DNA of 46,813 bases, taken from assembly GCA_945952105.1 (NCBI GenBank), contig CAMFGZ010000033.1, forward strand, positions 1 to 46,813, written 5' to 3'. The stretch is from an uncultured Rhodospirillaceae bacterium (lineage in GTDB: Bacteria > Pseudomonadota > Alphaproteobacteria > Reyranellales > Reyranellaceae). The notes beneath the pieces were generated by a model. It saw only the letters and a program-made list of their open reading frames with translations. It searched no databases and was not told the origin of the DNA. The translations under genes and the position numbers were made by a program. Shown piece after piece: positions 25,927 through 33,838 of the stretch (positions are counted from its first letter, which is position 1; each line of letters begins with the position of its first letter).

Positions 25927-28848
25927 TTAATGAGCAGCCGCCCAGTTGTCGCCGACGCCGGCTTCAACAACCAGCGGGACGGTCAGCGAGGCGGCGCCTT
26001 CCATGATCTTGCGGGTCACGTCCTTGGTCTTGTCGAGCTCCTTCTCGGGCACTTCGAACAGGAGTTCGTCGTGCACCTGTAAAAGCATCTTCGCCTTGAG
26101 CTTGGCGGCCGAGAGAGCGCCGGGCAGGCGGATCATCGCGCGCTTGATGATGTCGGCGGCGCCGCCCTGCAGCGGGGCGTTGATCGCGGCGCGCTCGGCG
26201 AAGGCGCGCATGCCCTGGCTCTTGTCGTGGATGAAGCGCAGGTGGATCTTGCGGCCGAACGGCGTCAGCACGTAGCCGTGCTTGCGCGCGAACTCCTTGG
26301 TGCGCTCCATGTAGTCGCGGATGCCGGGATAACGCTGGAAGTACTTGCCGATGTACTCCTTCGCCTCCTGCTGGCCGATGCCGAGCTGGTTGGCGAGGCC
26401 GAAAGCCGAGATGCCGTAGATGATGCCGAAGTTGATCGCCTTGGCGCGGCGGCGCATCAGCGGGTCCATGCCCTTCACCGGCACACCGAACATCTCGCTC
26501 GCCGTGATGGCATGGATGTCGTCGCCGCGCGCAAAAGCTTCCTTCAGTTCGGGGATGTCGGCGACGTGCGCCAGCAGGCGCAGTTCGATCTGCGAATAGT
26601 CGGCGCTGAGCAGCTTGTAGCCCGTCTCGGCGATGAAGGCCTGGCGGATCTTGCGGCCTTCCTCGCTGCGCACCGGGATGTTCTGCAGGTTGGGATCGGT
26701 CGAGGCGAGGCGGCCCGTGGCGGCGCCGGTCATGTGATACGAGGTGTGGACGCGGCCTGTCTTCGCATCGACCTGTCGCATCAGCGCGTCGGTGTAGGTG
26801 CCCTTCAGCTTGGCGAGCTGGCGGTGCTCCAGGATCTTCACCGGCAACGGATGGCCTTGGGCGGCGAGATCGTCGAGCACCGAGGCGTCGGTCGCCCATG
26901 AGCCGTTCTTGTTGCGCTTGCCGCCCGGCAGCTTCTGTTCGTCGAACAGGATTTCACCCAACTGCTTGGGCGAACCGACGTTGAACTCGCGGCCGGCGAT
27001 CTTGTGGATCTCGCCCTCGAGTTCGGCCAGGCGCTTCTCGAAGTCGGTGCTGAGCTTCTTGAGCTTCAGCGCATCGACCTTGATGCCCGCGCTTTCCATC
27101 GTGAGCAGCACCGGGATCAGCGGCCGTTCGATCGTCTCGTACATCGACGTGACGCGCTCCGGCACCAGCCGCGGCTTCAGGCGCGCCCAGAGCTGCATGG
27201 TGACGTCGGCGTCCTCGGCGGCATAGTCGCGCGCCTTGTCGAGCGGCACCTTGTCGAAAGTCACCTGCTTGGCGCCGCTGCCGGCCACGTCGGAGAATTT
27301 TATGGTCTTCTGGCCGAGATGCAGCTCGGCCAGCTCGTCCATGCCGTGATTGTTCTTGCCGGCATCGAGGACGAAGGAGATCAGCATCGTGTCGTCGACC
27401 GGGCCGATCTCGATCCCGTGCCGTCGGAACACCGCCATGTCGTACTTGATGTTCTGGCCGACCTTCAGCACCGCCGGGTCTTCGAGCAGCGGCTTCAGTT
27501 TGGCGAGCGCCGTCTTGAGCGGGATCTGCCCGTCGAGCAGCTTGCCGGCATCCTTGTCGCCGCCGTCGCCCAGAAGGTCGAGAGCGCCCTGTACTGCAGC
27601 GCCGGGAACGCGGTGCATCAGCGGCAGGTAGGCCGCGCGCCGCCGCGTCGAGTTGACGTCGCCCCACGGTCCTTCGAGCAAGGCGAGCGAGACGCCGACG
27701 AGGCCGGCATTGTTGGAATCGAGCCCGTCGGTCTCGCAGTCGAACGCCACGGTGCCGGCTCGGGTCGCTTCGGCGATCCATTCGTCGAGCAGCTTCTCGT
27801 CCTGGATCAGCTCGTAGTCGGCGGTCGTGAAGTCGCGGTTAGGCTTCTTCGACGCCGACGCGGCCGGTGCCGGCGTGGGCTCGGCCTTCTTCGCCAGGGC
27901 CGGCGCGGACGCCGGCACGACCGGCGCCGTGGCTTCGCCCAGCTCGCTGGTGAAGCGTTGCAGCATCGTCCGGAAGCCCTGCTGCTCCAGCCAAGGCAGC
28001 AGTACGTTGGGATCGGGCTTCCTCTTGTCGAAGGAATCGGGATCGGCTGGCGCGGGCGCATCGTCGCGCAGGGTCACGAGCTGCTTGGAGATGCGGATCA
28101 GCTCGGCATTGTTCTCGAGCGACTCGCGGCGCTTGGGCTGCTTGATCTCCTTGGTGCGCTCCAGCAGCGCTTCCAGAGAGCCGTACTCGTTGATGAGCTG
28201 GGCCGCGGTCTTGATGCCGATGCCCGGGGCGCCCGGCACGTTGTCGGTCGAATCGCCCGCCAGCGCCTGCACGTCGACGACCTTGTCGGGCGTCACGCCA
28301 AACTTCTCGAACACCGCCTCGGGCCCGAGCTTGATCTTCTTGATCGGGTCCATCAGCTCGACGCCCGGCCGCACGAGCTGCATCAGGTCCTTGTCGGACG
28401 AGACGATCGTGCAGGTGCCGCCGGCTTCGAGCGCCATGCGGGCGTAGGTCGCGATCAGGTCGTCGGCTTCGAAGCCGTCGAGTTCGCAGACCGTGACGTT
28501 GAAGGCGCGCGCTGCCTCGCGGATCAGCGGAAATTGCGGGATCAGGTCCTCCGGCGGCTCGGGCCGGTTGGCCTTGTACTTGTCGTAGATCTTGTTGCGG
28601 AAGGTGATGCTGCCCGCATCGAGGATCATGGCGATGTGGTCGATTTCGGGATTGTCGAGAAGATCGGCCACCAGCATGCGGCAGAAGCCGAACACCGCGT
28701 TGATCGGCGTCCCGTCCGGCCGGTTCATCGGCGGCAGGGCGTGATAGGCGCGGAACAGGTAGCCCGAGCCGTCGATCAGGTAGAGGTGACGGATCGGCTT
28801 GTTCTCGCCGTCCGCCGGGGTCTTCGCGGGAGCCTTGGATTTCGCCAT
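25927..28848 (-). CDS. polA: DNA polymerase I
   Basis: Repair and Okazaki-fragment polymerase of 973 residues with all three domains. The 5'-3' exonuclease/flap domain (about 20-300) has LYLIDGSGYLFRAYHAL and SSDKDLMQL. The proofreading domain (about 350-530) keeps the first acidic motif FDCETDGLD near residue 370, so 3'-5' exonuclease is probably active. The polymerase domain has motif A DYSQIELRLLAHV (about 750), motif B RRRAKAINFGIIYG (about 800) and motif C QVHDELLFEVP (about 922). A Lys/Pro/Ala-rich linker lies at about 310-345. I use ATG 28848; a TTG two codons upstream is possible. It is divergent from the NMT1-like gene, 60 bases away. Confidence 0.97.
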   Translation of the reverse strand: MAKSKAPAKTPADGENKPIRHLYLIDGSGYLFRAYHALPPMNRPDGTPINAVFGFCRMLVADLLDNPEIDHIAMILDAGSITFRNKIYDKYKANRPEPPEDLIPQFPLIREAARAFNVTVCELDGFEADDLIATYARMALEAGGTCTIVSSDKDLMQLVRPGVELMDPIKKIKLGPEAVFEKFGVTPDKVVDVQALAGDSTDNVPGAPGIGIKTAAQLINEYGSLEALLERTKEIKQPKRRESLENNAELIRISKQLVTLRDDAPAPADPDSFDKRKPDPNVLLPWLEQQGFRTMLQRFTSELGEATAPVVPASAPALAKKAEPTPAPAASASKKPNRDFTTADYELIQDEKLLDEWIAEATRAGTVAFDCETDGLDSNNAGLVGVSLALLEGPWGDVNSTRRRAAYLPLMHRVPGAAVQGALDLLGDGGDKDAGKLLDGQIPLKTALAKLKPLLEDPAVLKVGQNIKYDMAVFRRHGIEIGPVDDTMLISFVLDAGKNNHGMDELAELHLGQKTIKFSDVAGSGAKQVTFDKVPLDKARDYAAEDADVTMQLWARLKPRLVPERVTSMYETIERPLIPVLLTMESAGIKVDALKLKKLSTDFEKRLAELEGEIHKIAGREFNVGSPKQLGEILFDEQKLPGGKRNKNGSWATDASVLDDLAAQGHPLPVKILEHRQLAKLKGTYTDALMRQVDAKTGRVHTSYHMTGAATGRLASTDPNLQNIPVRSEEGRKIRQAFIAETGYKLLSADYSQIELRLLAHVADIPELKEAFARGDDIHAITASEMFGVPVKGMDPLMRRRAKAINFGIIYGISAFGLANQLGIGQQEAKEYIGKYFQRYPGIRDYMERTKEFARKHGYVLTPFGRKIHLRFIHDKSQGMRAFAERAAINAPLQGGAADIIKRAMIRLPGALSAAKLKAKMLLQVHDELLFEVPEKELDKTKDVTRKIMEGAASLTVPLVVEAGVGDNWAAAH

Positions 28849-28908
28849 GCCCAAGGCCTAGCACGCTGGGCCCTGCGGGGGGAGGTGGGGCTGTGATACG
28901 ATCGGTGC

Positions 28909-29826
28909 ATGGCGATCGTTCTGTCCGAGAATTTCCGCGCCCTGTTCTACGCGCCCTTCTACGCAGCGCATGCGACAGGGGCCTTCACCCGGACCGGCAT
29001 CGACGTCCAGTTGAAGTCGTCGCCCGATCCGCTGGAGGCCGCCCGCGCGCTGCGTGCGGGGGAAGTCGACGTGATGTGGGGCGGGCCGCTGCGGGTCATG
29101 ATCGCGCGCGACAAGGATCCGGGCTCGGATCTCGTCTGCTTCTGCGATGTCGTGGCACGCGATCCCTTCTTCGTCGTGGGCGCGCGGCCGCGGCCCGATT
29201 TCAGGTTGGCCGATCTCCTGTCGGTGAAGCTCGCCACGGTATCGGAAGTGCCGACCCCCTGGGTCTGCCTGCAGGACGATCTGCGGCGCGCCGGCTTCGA
29301 TCCCGCGAAGATCGACCGGATCGCCGACAGGACCATGGGCGAGAACGAGACCGCGTTGCGCGAGGGTAAGGTCGATGCCGTGCAGGTCTTCCAGCCCTAT
29401 GCCGAGCAGCTGATCTCGACGGGCGCCGGCTACATCTGGGACGCCGCCGCCGATCGCGGCCTCACCGCCTACACCACGCTGGTGACGCGCCGCGGGCTCC
29501 TCAGCGACCGCGCCGACGACCTCTCGCGCATGATCCGAGGTATCGACGCGACCCTGAAATGGTTCGCCACGGCACCGTCGTTCGACATCGTCGATGCGGT
29601 GCAGTCGTTCTTTCCCGACGTGTCGCGCGACCTGTTCGCAGCCTGCATCGACCGCTATCGCGCGCTCGACCTGTGGGGACCCGATCCGGTCATCCGGCGC
29701 GAAGGCTACGACCGCCTGCACGCCGCCATGCGCTCGTCGGGCACGCTGTCGCGCGACATCGCCTTCGAAGACGTGGTCGACACGAAGCTCGCGTCGGCCG
29801 CCATCGGTGGGGTTACTCGGGCTTGA
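28909..29826 (+). CDS. NMT1/THI5-like substrate-binding-type protein without signal peptide
   Basis: 305-residue protein with the periplasmic-binding-protein-like fold of ABC transporter binding proteins (NMT1/SsuA/THI5 type): ENFRALFYAPFYAAHATGAF at the start, RAGEVDVMWGGPLR, AREGKVDAV-like stretch at ALREGKVDAVQVFQPYAE. It has no signal peptide: it begins MAIVLSENFRAL, and an in-frame stop at 28894-28896 rules out a longer secreted form. No permease or ATPase gene is adjacent. It may be a cytoplasmic enzyme or sensor, as in pyrimidine-precursor THI5 proteins of eukaryotes, or an uptake protein that has lost export. Its last 14 bases overlap the end of the convergent Bug gene. Confidence 0.8.
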   Translation: MAIVLSENFRALFYAPFYAAHATGAFTRTGIDVQLKSSPDPLEAARALRAGEVDVMWGGPLRVMIARDKDPGSDLVCFCDVVARDPFFVVGARPRPDFRLADLLSVKLATVSEVPTPWVCLQDDLRRAGFDPAKIDRIADRTMGENETALREGKVDAVQVFQPYAEQLISTGAGYIWDAAADRGLTAYTTLVTRRGLLSDRADDLSRMIRGIDATLKWFATAPSFDIVDAVQSFFPDVSRDLFAACIDRYRALDLWGPDPVIRREGYDRLHAAMRSSGTLSRDIAFEDVVDTKLASAAIGGVTRA

Positions 29827-30790
29827 TGCCCTTGTCCTGGATGATCTTGCCCCAGCGGTCGGACTCGGCCCGCACGAAGGCGGTGAACTCGGCCGGCGTG
29901 TTGCCGCCGGGCTCGGCGCCCAGCGCCGCCATCTGCTCCTTCACGCTGGCGCTGCGCAGGGCGTTCGCCACTTCGTCGTAGAGCCTGCCGGCAATCACGG
30001 GGGACGTGTCCTTCACGAGGAAGAGTCCGTTCCAGCCCACGACCTCGTAGCCCGTCACACCGGACTCGGCGATGGTGGGAATCTCCGGCGCCAGCGCGGC
30101 GCGATGGTCTGTCGTGACGCCCAGGGCCTTCAACTTGCCGGACTTCACCAGCGGCAGGGTGCCCGGCATGTTCTCGATCATGAAGCTGAGCTGGCCGGCG
30201 ACGAGATCGGCCAGCGCCGGCGCACCGCCGCGATAAGGCACGTGCGTGACGTCGATGTTGGCCATCGACCGGAACAGTTCGGTCGCGAGGAACGGCGTGC
30301 TGCCGACGCCGCCCGATCCGTAGTTCAGCTGGGCGGGCTTCGCGCGCGCCAGCGCGATCAGTTCGGTGACTGAATTCGCCGGCAGCGACGGATGCGCGAC
30401 CAGCAGCAGCGGTGCGGTGTTGACCAGAGTGAGCGGAATGAAATCCGTCATCGGATCGTAGGGCATCTTCGCCATCAGGAACGGATTGACCACCAGCGAC
30501 GGATTGCCCATCAGCAGCGTGTAACCGTCGGGCGGCGCCTTCGCGACGACGTCGGCGCCGATCATGCCGCCCGCGCCGGGGCGATTGTCGATCACGATTT
30601 GCTGTCCGAGCGCGGGGCCGAGATGCTGGGCCAGCAGGCGCGCCATGATATCGAGCACGCCGGCGCCGGCGGGAAACGGCACGACCATGCGGATCGGACG
30701 ATCGGGCCAGGTCTGCGCCAGCGCCCCGCGCGCGAGCAGGGTGAGGGGCAGCGAAAGAGCGAGCAGGCGACGCTTGGACAGGGACGGCAT
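29813..30790 (-). CDS. Bug-family (tripartite tricarboxylate transporter) substrate-binding protein
   Basis: 325-residue periplasmic binding protein. The signal peptide is MPSLSKRRLLALSLPLTLLA, cleaved near ALAQ. TWPDRPIRMVVPFPAGAG and DNRPGAGGMIGADVVAK are Bug signatures; THVPYRGGAPALADLVAGQ is the ligand-loop region. TctA/TctB-type membrane subunits are not in the window, so the partner and ligand (often a carboxylate) are unknown. Start ATG 30790 has GAGGTG closely upstream; the longer open frame lacks a cleaner start. Its promoter must lie in the same 330-base gap that carries the manganese riboswitch on the other strand. Confidence 0.9.
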   Translation of the reverse strand: MPSLSKRRLLALSLPLTLLARGALAQTWPDRPIRMVVPFPAGAGVLDIMARLLAQHLGPALGQQIVIDNRPGAGGMIGADVVAKAPPDGYTLLMGNPSLVVNPFLMAKMPYDPMTDFIPLTLVNTAPLLLVAHPSLPANSVTELIALARAKPAQLNYGSGGVGSTPFLATELFRSMANIDVTHVPYRGGAPALADLVAGQLSFMIENMPGTLPLVKSGKLKALGVTTDHRAALAPEIPTIAESGVTGYEVVGWNGLFLVKDTSPVIAGRLYDEVANALRSASVKEQMAALGAEPGGNTPAEFTAFVRAESDRWGKIIQDKGIKPE

Positions 30791-30849
30791 CAGGCACCTC
30801 GAACCGGTCACGCGACTTTAGGGCAATGCGCCTTTCATGCCATCTCGCA

Positions 30850-30866
30850 TTGCGAAGCGTTCGCAA
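30850..30866. promoter_or_regulatory. Perfect dyad upstream of the riboswitch promoter
   Basis: TTGCGAA-GCG-TTCGCAA, 7-bp arms around a 3-base centre, between the divergent Bug gene and the riboswitch transcript, 21 bases upstream of the proposed -35 box. Probably an operator; the regulator is unknown. It shares the TTGCGAA half with the dyad near pckA, which may be chance. Confidence 0.45.
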
Positions 30867-30887
30867 AAACCCGCGACGTTACGTGCC

Positions 30888-30916
30888 TTGCCGTGCACGA
30901 AGCGCGAGGCTATCTA
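30888..30916 (+). promoter_or_regulatory. Promoter of the riboswitch-GDT1 transcript
   Basis: TTGCCG (30888-30893), 17-base spacer, TATCTA (30911-30916); transcription would start near 30923, just before the conserved riboswitch core. Strength and spacing are good for a housekeeping sigma factor. Confidence 0.55.
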
Positions 30917-30917
30917 C

Positions 30918-31050
30918 GCCTTGTCATCGGGGAGTAGCCGGCCTCACCCCAGAGGCGGATGCGTCAACAGACTTGGTTCTCCGGAACCATGGCGCATTCG
31001 GCGACCGACGGTCCTTCAGGACCGCGCTTGGCGAGACCTTTGGCTTCCAG
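30918..31050 (+). promoter_or_regulatory. yybP-ykoY family (manganese) riboswitch
   Basis: The leader of the downstream GDT1 gene has the conserved elements of the yybP-ykoY aptamer in order: GGGGAGTAGCC (30929-30939), a CGTCAACAGACT element (30962-30973), and the closing GGCGAGACCTTTGG (31030-31043). The aptamer binds Mn2+ and usually turns on Mn efflux genes. The region to 31121 would be the expression platform: arms GCGGGA (31062-31067) and TCCCGC (31103-31108) could form a stem just before the GTG start, which lacks a normal ribosome site, suggesting control of translation. Boundaries are approximate. Confidence 0.88.
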
Positions 31051-31121
31051 CATCTTCACCCGCGGGATCGGGCAGTGTTGGGAGTCAATGGTTCGTGCTC
31101 GGTCCCGCTATGTGATTCACC

Positions 31122-31697
31122 GTGGAAGCCTTTCTTGTTTCTACAGGACTCGTTGCCGTCGCCGAGATCGGGGACAAGACGCAGCTCCTGGCCATGATTC
31201 TCGCCACCCGTTATCGCCGTCCGATTCCCATCATCCTGGGCATCCTGGTCGCGACGCTCGCCAACCATGCGCTCGCCGCCTGGGCCGGTGCCGCCGTCGC
31301 CGCGTGGCTGGGACCCGACGCGATGCGCTGGATCCTGGGCGTGATGTTCCTCGCCATGGCGGTGTGGTGCCTGATCCCCGACAAGGCGGATGAAGGCCCC
31401 AAGGTCGCGGGCGCGGCCGGCGCGTTCATCGCCACGGCGGTCGCCTTCTTCCTGGTCGAGATCGGCGACAAGACGCAGATCGCCACGGTGGCGCTGTCGG
31501 CGCGCTTCAACGACCTGGTTGCCGTCACCGCCGGCACAACCTGTGGCATGATGATCGCCAACGTGCCCGCCGTGCTGTTCGGCGACGTGCTCTCGCGCAA
31601 GGTGTCGCTGAAGCTGGTCCGCTCGCTCGCGGCAACGGCCTTCGTGGTGCTGGGCCTGATGGCGCTGCTGAAGCTCGACATGGGCCTGCTGGGCTGA
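31122..31697 (+). CDS. TMEM165/GDT1-family cation exporter (probable Mn2+ efflux)
   Basis: 191-residue inner-membrane protein with six hydrophobic helices in two homologous halves. Each half has the family cation motif E-x-G-D-K-T: EIGDKTQ at 15-21 and again at 113-119. Bacterial members (MneA type) export manganese, and related eukaryotic Gdt1 proteins move Ca2+/Mn2+. The start is GTG 31122, fixed by the position of the first helix; no Shine-Dalgarno is seen, fitting riboswitch-controlled initiation. The manganese riboswitch directly upstream strongly supports a role in Mn2+ homeostasis. It ends before a perfect 10-bp hairpin shared with the convergent FAH gene. Confidence 0.93.
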   Translation: MEAFLVSTGLVAVAEIGDKTQLLAMILATRYRRPIPIILGILVATLANHALAAWAGAAVAAWLGPDAMRWILGVMFLAMAVWCLIPDKADEGPKVAGAAGAFIATAVAFFLVEIGDKTQIATVALSARFNDLVAVTAGTTCGMMIANVPAVLFGDVLSRKVSLKLVRSLAATAFVVLGLMALLKLDMGLLG

Positions 31698-31720
31698 GCC
31701 CACGCAGCAAAGAACTCTTC

Positions 31721-31745
31721 TCCTCCCCCGTCTTACGGGGGAGGA
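31721..31745. repeat. Perfect 10-bp inverted repeat, bidirectional terminator or dispersed palindrome
   Basis: Arms TCCTCCCCCG and CGGGGGAGGA around TCTTA, lying between the convergent ends of the GDT1 and FAH genes. Neither side has a long T-run, so intrinsic termination would be weak. The very regular C/G block is like the dispersed intergenic palindromes of some alphaproteobacterial genomes. Confidence 0.6.
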
Positions 31746-31756
31746 ATTGAATTTGG

Positions 31757-32638
31757 CTACGCCACCTTGTTCGACAGTCGGCCGAGACCGTCGATCTCGA
31801 TCGTGACGCGGTCGCCGCGCTTCAGGAACTTCGGCGGCGTGAAGCCGATGCCGACGCCGACCGGCGTGCCTGTGGCGATGATGTCGCCGGGCTTCAGGGT
31901 GATGCCGGCGGAGATCGTCTCGACCAACGTCGGGATGTCGAAGATGAGGTCGCGCGTATTGGCGTCCTGGCGCAGCTCGTCGTTGACCCAGCACTTCACG
32001 TTGAGGTTCTCGGGCTCGACCTCGTCGGACGTCACCAGCCACGGACCCATCGGACAGAAAGTGTCGAGCGACTTACCAAGGAACCACTGCTTGTGCTTGC
32101 CCTGCAGGTCGCGCGCGGTCACGTCGTTGATGATCGTGTAGCCGCAGATGTGGCTATAGGCATCAGCCTTCTTGATGCCGCGGCCGCCCCTGCCGATGAC
32201 GAGGCCGAGTTCGGCTTCGTAGTCGACCGAATCGCTGACGCCTTCGGGATAGCGGATGTCCTCACCGTCGGCGATCACGCATTCCGGCGCCTTGGTGAAG
32301 ATGATCGGCGCGGTCGGGATCGCGTCGGCGGCGGAGCTGGCGCTGCTGTCGAAGCCCGAGCGGGTGAATTCCTTGGCATGCTCGTGATAGTTCTTGCCGA
32401 CGCACATCACGTTGCGCGCAGGACGCGGGATCGGCGCCTCGATCTTCACCGCCGACAGCGGCAGGCCCGCGCCGGCCGGCTTCAGCTTCGACTTGATCGA
32501 GTCGAGTTCGCCCACGATCGCGCCGAGATCGGCAACGGGGCGTCCCAGCATCTCTTCCAGCGGCCAGAAGCTCTTGCCGTCGGCGCCGACGAGGGCGGCC
32601 TTGGTGCGGCCCTCGTGGGTAATCGTCGCGAGCTTCAT
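31757..32638 (-). CDS. Fumarylacetoacetate hydrolase (FAH) family protein
   Basis: 293-residue metal-dependent C-C hydrolase or isomerase of the acylpyruvase/ureidoglycolate-lyase-like group. Seen: VMCVGKNYHEHAKE (catalytic His and loop), then PIIFTKAPECVI, the metal ligands in DYEAELGLVIGRGG, GYTIINDVTARDLQ, and TGTPVGVGIGFTPPKFLKRGD near the end. Mg2+ or Mn2+ is usual in the family; the substrate cannot be read from sequence. The ATG overlaps the COG0523 GTPase stop (ATGA), so the two are translationally coupled. Confidence 0.9.
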   Translation of the reverse strand: MKLATITHEGRTKAALVGADGKSFWPLEEMLGRPVADLGAIVGELDSIKSKLKPAGAGLPLSAVKIEAPIPRPARNVMCVGKNYHEHAKEFTRSGFDSSASSAADAIPTAPIIFTKAPECVIADGEDIRYPEGVSDSVDYEAELGLVIGRGGRGIKKADAYSHICGYTIINDVTARDLQGKHKQWFLGKSLDTFCPMGPWLVTSDEVEPENLNVKCWVNDELRQDANTRDLIFDIPTLVETISAGITLKPGDIIATGTPVGVGIGFTPPKFLKRGDRVTIEIDGLGRLSNKVA

Positions 32639-33804
32639 TGCGTCTTGCCCTGCTCGCCGGCGTCTTTGCCCCAGCCCTTCTTCTCGGCATCGAAGAACGA
32701 CGCGAAGACCTTGCGGATCGTGCTCTCGCCGATGTCGCGCGTGATGAACACGACGCGGCTCTTGCGGTCGTCACCCTCGGGCCAGGCGTCGAGCGTGGCC
32801 GGTGGATGGAAGACGTGCTGCACGCCGTGGATCACGACGGGCTTGTCGGTGTCCTTGACGTTGAGGATGCCCTTCATGCGCAGCAGGTCGGGCCCGCGAT
32901 AGGTCACCAGCGCGTCGAAGGCGGCGGCCACCGTCGACCAGCTCATCGGCTCGTCGAAGGTCATGCAGAAGGAGCGGATGCGGTCGTCGTGGCGGTTGAC
33001 GTCGTGCGGGTTCTGTTCGCCGCTACCGTGATGCGAATGGCCATGATCGTGCTCATGACCGTGGTCATGCCCGTGATGATGATGGCCGTGGCCATGATCG
33101 TGCCCGCCCTCATAGGCTTCCGCCTGCAGCCACTTCTTCACGTCGGCGCTCTTGGTCTCGGGGTTGTAGAGGCCGGCATTGAGGATCTGGTTGGGATCGA
33201 TCTCGCCCGTGGCGACCGTGTGGAACGGCGCGCCGGGATTGAGATGAGCCAGCCGGTGCTTGAGGTCGGCGAGCTTGGGCGCATCGGCGATGTCGACCTT
33301 GGTGAGCAGCAGGCGGTCGGCGACGGCGGCCTGCTTCACGGCTTCCTCGTGATTGTCGAGCGTGCTGGCGCCGTTCACGCCGTCGACCGTCGTCACCACG
33401 CCGTCGAGGCGGTAGCGCGAGGCGAGCAGGGGATCGGTCATCAGCGTGTGCAGGATCGGGGCGGGATCGGCGAGGCCCGTGGTCTCGACCACCATGCGCT
33501 TGAACGGCGAGACCTCGCCGCGCGAGCGCTTGAGGAACAGCTCGCTCATCGTGCGCACCAGGTCGCCGCGCACCGTGCAGCACAGGCAGCCCGAGTTCAG
33601 CGTCACCATGCCCTCGTCGTCGGACTTCTCGACCAGCAGGTGGTCGAGGCCGATCTCGCCGAACTCGTTGATGATGACGGCGGTGTCGGCCAGTTCCGGC
33701 CGGCGCAGCAGCTTGTTCAGCAGGGTGGTTTTGCCGCTGCCGAGGAAGCCCGTCAGCACCGTGACGGGAATGCGCTGCTCGGCGGCGTTCTGCGTGTCGC
33801 TCAT
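32635..33804 (-). CDS. COG0523 (CobW/ZNG-type) metal GTPase with His-rich loop
   Basis: G3E-family GTPase of 389 residues that probably delivers a metal to a client enzyme. Walker A GFLGSGKTT (19-27), the metal motif GCLCC (72-76, Cys73/75/76), a Walker B-like VETTGLADP and the NKXD-like LLTKVDIAD are all present. About residues 232-262 form a loop of His/Gly/Asp repeats (H-D-H-G-H and similar), a metal-binding feature seen in several COG0523 proteins, before the C-terminal CobW_C domain. The metal (Zn, Co or other) is not determined. The ATG at 33804 is preceded by a duplicated 12-base segment that carries two AGGAT ribosome-site-like boxes. Confidence 0.92.
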   Translation of the reverse strand: MSDTQNAAEQRIPVTVLTGFLGSGKTTLLNKLLRRPELADTAVIINEFGEIGLDHLLVEKSDDEGMVTLNSGCLCCTVRGDLVRTMSELFLKRSRGEVSPFKRMVVETTGLADPAPILHTLMTDPLLASRYRLDGVVTTVDGVNGASTLDNHEEAVKQAAVADRLLLTKVDIADAPKLADLKHRLAHLNPGAPFHTVATGEIDPNQILNAGLYNPETKSADVKKWLQAEAYEGGHDHGHGHHHHGHDHGHEHDHGHSHHGSGEQNPHDVNRHDDRIRSFCMTFDEPMSWSTVAAAFDALVTYRGPDLLRMKGILNVKDTDKPVVIHGVQHVFHPPATLDAWPEGDDRKSRVVFITRDIGESTIRKVFASFFDAEKKGWGKDAGEQGKTQ

Positions 33805-33807
33805 TCG

Positions 33808-33831
33808 GGGGATCCTGTGGGGTATCCTGTG
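33808..33831 (-). repeat. Tandem 12-base duplication containing the GTPase ribosome site
   Basis: GGGGATCCTGTG is followed directly by GGGTATCCTGTG (one mismatch). On the minus strand each unit carries AGGAT, the only Shine-Dalgarno-like element before the GTPase start, so the ribosome site appears duplicated. Confidence 0.5.
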
Positions 33832-33838
33832 TTCGGGA

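Noticed and set aside
33022..33111. Apparent DNA repeat region in the metal GTPase
   Set aside because: It is the codon-level repetition of the His/Gly/Asp-rich metal loop, not a separate element.
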